Of a stretch of DNA of 64,000 nt, positions 63,533-64,000 are shown one piece after another. Within the stretch, counting starts at the first letter, position 1. Every line of letters starts with the position of its first letter. Below the pieces are notes generated by a model. That model searched no databases, was not told the DNA's origin, and worked only from the letters and a program-made list of their open reading frames with translations. A program made the position numbers and the translations under genes. Source of the stretch: Silvimonas amylolytica (GTDB lineage: Bacteria > Pseudomonadota > Gammaproteobacteria > Burkholderiales > Chitinibacteraceae); NCBI RefSeq assembly GCF_014645555.1, contig NZ_BMLY01000002.1, positions 186,001 to 250,000 of the forward strand, written 5' to 3'.

Positions 63533-64000
63533 GCTGCCAGTTCCTCCAGCACCTTGACCACTTCTGCCGTGGCCTCAGGGTGGGCGAGCGCTCTGGCCTT
63601 GGTCGCCATGGCCAGACACTGCTCGCGATGTGTTTGTTGCAGCAGCGTGAGCAACCACGCTGCAGTGAATTCGGTTTGCTGCACCAGCACACCCGCACCT
63701 GCCTCAGACAAGTAGCGCGCATTGCCAGTCTGGTGATCGTCTACCGCGTGCGGATAGGGCACCAGCACACTGGCCGCGCCTACACACGCCAGTTCAGATA
63801 CCGTCAGCGCACCGGCGCGGCACAGGACCAGGTCGGCCTCGGCATAGGCGTTGGCCATATCGCTGATAAAGGCGACACAATCGGCCGTGACTCCTGCGGT
63901 GTCGTAGTTGGCGCGAAGGGCCTCAATATTCTTTTCGCCGGCCTGGTGAATCACCTGTGGCCGTTGGTCCACCGGCAGCTGTGCCAGCGCTTTGGGTACT
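63529..64000 (-). CDS. murG: Undecaprenyl-PP-MurNAc-pentapeptide GlcNAc transferase, C-terminal part
   Basis: Only the last ~157 residues are in the window; the gene continues beyond the right edge. The visible part is the C-terminal Rossmann domain of Mur[44 protein letters not shown] and [15 protein letters not shown], which contact UDP-GlcNAc. It makes lipid II at the membrane. The end overlaps murC by 4 bp. Confidence 0.95.
   Translation of the reverse strand, partial: VPKALAQLPVDQRPQVIHQAGEKNIEALRANYDTAGVTADCVAFISDMANAYAEADLVLCRAGALTVSELACVGAASVLVPYPHAVDDHQTGNARYLSEAGAGVLVQQTEFTAAWLLTLLQQTHREQCLAMATKARALAHPEATAEVVKVLEELAA

Noticed and set aside
62198-63715. 505-codon open frame antisense to murC
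   Set aside because: Shadow of murC; composition and lack of motifs argue against a gene.

Overview
The window looks like an ordinary chromosomal segment of a GC-rich, Gram-negative betaproteobacterium. A chitin-degrading member of the Neisseriales/Chitinibacteraceae type would fit. The reasons are the LpxC gene, the complete end of a division/cell-wall (dcw) cluster, a cytochrome aa3 oxidase operon in the betaproteobacterial order, and several secreted proteins with chitin-binding modules. This placement is inference from gene content; species cannot be named. I see no phage, insertion sequence, CRISPR array or rRNA.

Layout. 1-3.8 kb: an unrecognised protein, a PAS-GGDEF diguanylate cyclase and a secreted GH18 chitinase with two chitin-binding modules. 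3.8-8.2 kb: a beta-propeller protein, then a regulator divergent from a DUF899/DUF2182 pair, and a PhyH-type dioxygenase. 8.3-15.1 kb: a polyamine-linked membrane locus. A Tat-exported FAD oxidoreductase and a membrane aminopropyltransferase run leftward. DUF350, SPFH-SHOCT, DUF4178, a 53-residue glycine-rich membrane peptide and a pyruvoyl S-adenosylmethionine decarboxylase run rightward. 15.3-17.6 kb: a small orphan gene, a TylF-like methyltransferase coupled to a 2OG-oxygenase-like protein in base composition that looks poorer in GC than its surroundings, and the initiator tRNA. 17.6-24.4 kb: a dipeptide ABC transporter operon (dppABCDF order) and a DUF2189 membrane protein.

24.8-33.2 kb: the aa3-type cytochrome c oxidase operon (subunits II, I, III, assembly factors Cox11 and SURF1, heme A and heme O synthases, small accessory membrane proteins), closed by a clear terminator. 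33.3-37.9 kb: MFS transporter, DUF1993, JmjC-like cupin protein, PH-like membrane protein and a trypsin-fold protein whose catalytic serine is replaced by lysine. 38.1-42.9 kb: two tandem GH128-type lipoproteins and a Tat-exported phospholipase C carrying a C-terminal chitin-binding module. With the chitinase, these suggest degradation of fungal walls and membranes. 42.9-46.2 kb: a decayed phosphatase pseudogene and small accessory genes.

46.4-54.9 kb: a SUV3-like RNA helicase, then glpK, glpD, tpiA, fbp and fba in one direction. These five genes form a route from glycerol to fructose 6-phosphate. 55.0-56.5 kb: RidA, a secreted alpha/beta hydrolase and a small membrane protein. 56.5-64 kb: lpxC, ftsZ, ftsA, ftsQ, ddl, murC and the 3' part of murG, all leftward.

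The best candidate for an under-described system is the 8.3-15.1 kb polyamine/SPFH/DUF350 locus. Secondary points of interest are the chitin-binding phospholipase C, the Ser-to-Lys pseudoprotease and the atypical methyltransferase/oxygenase pair beside tRNA-fMet.
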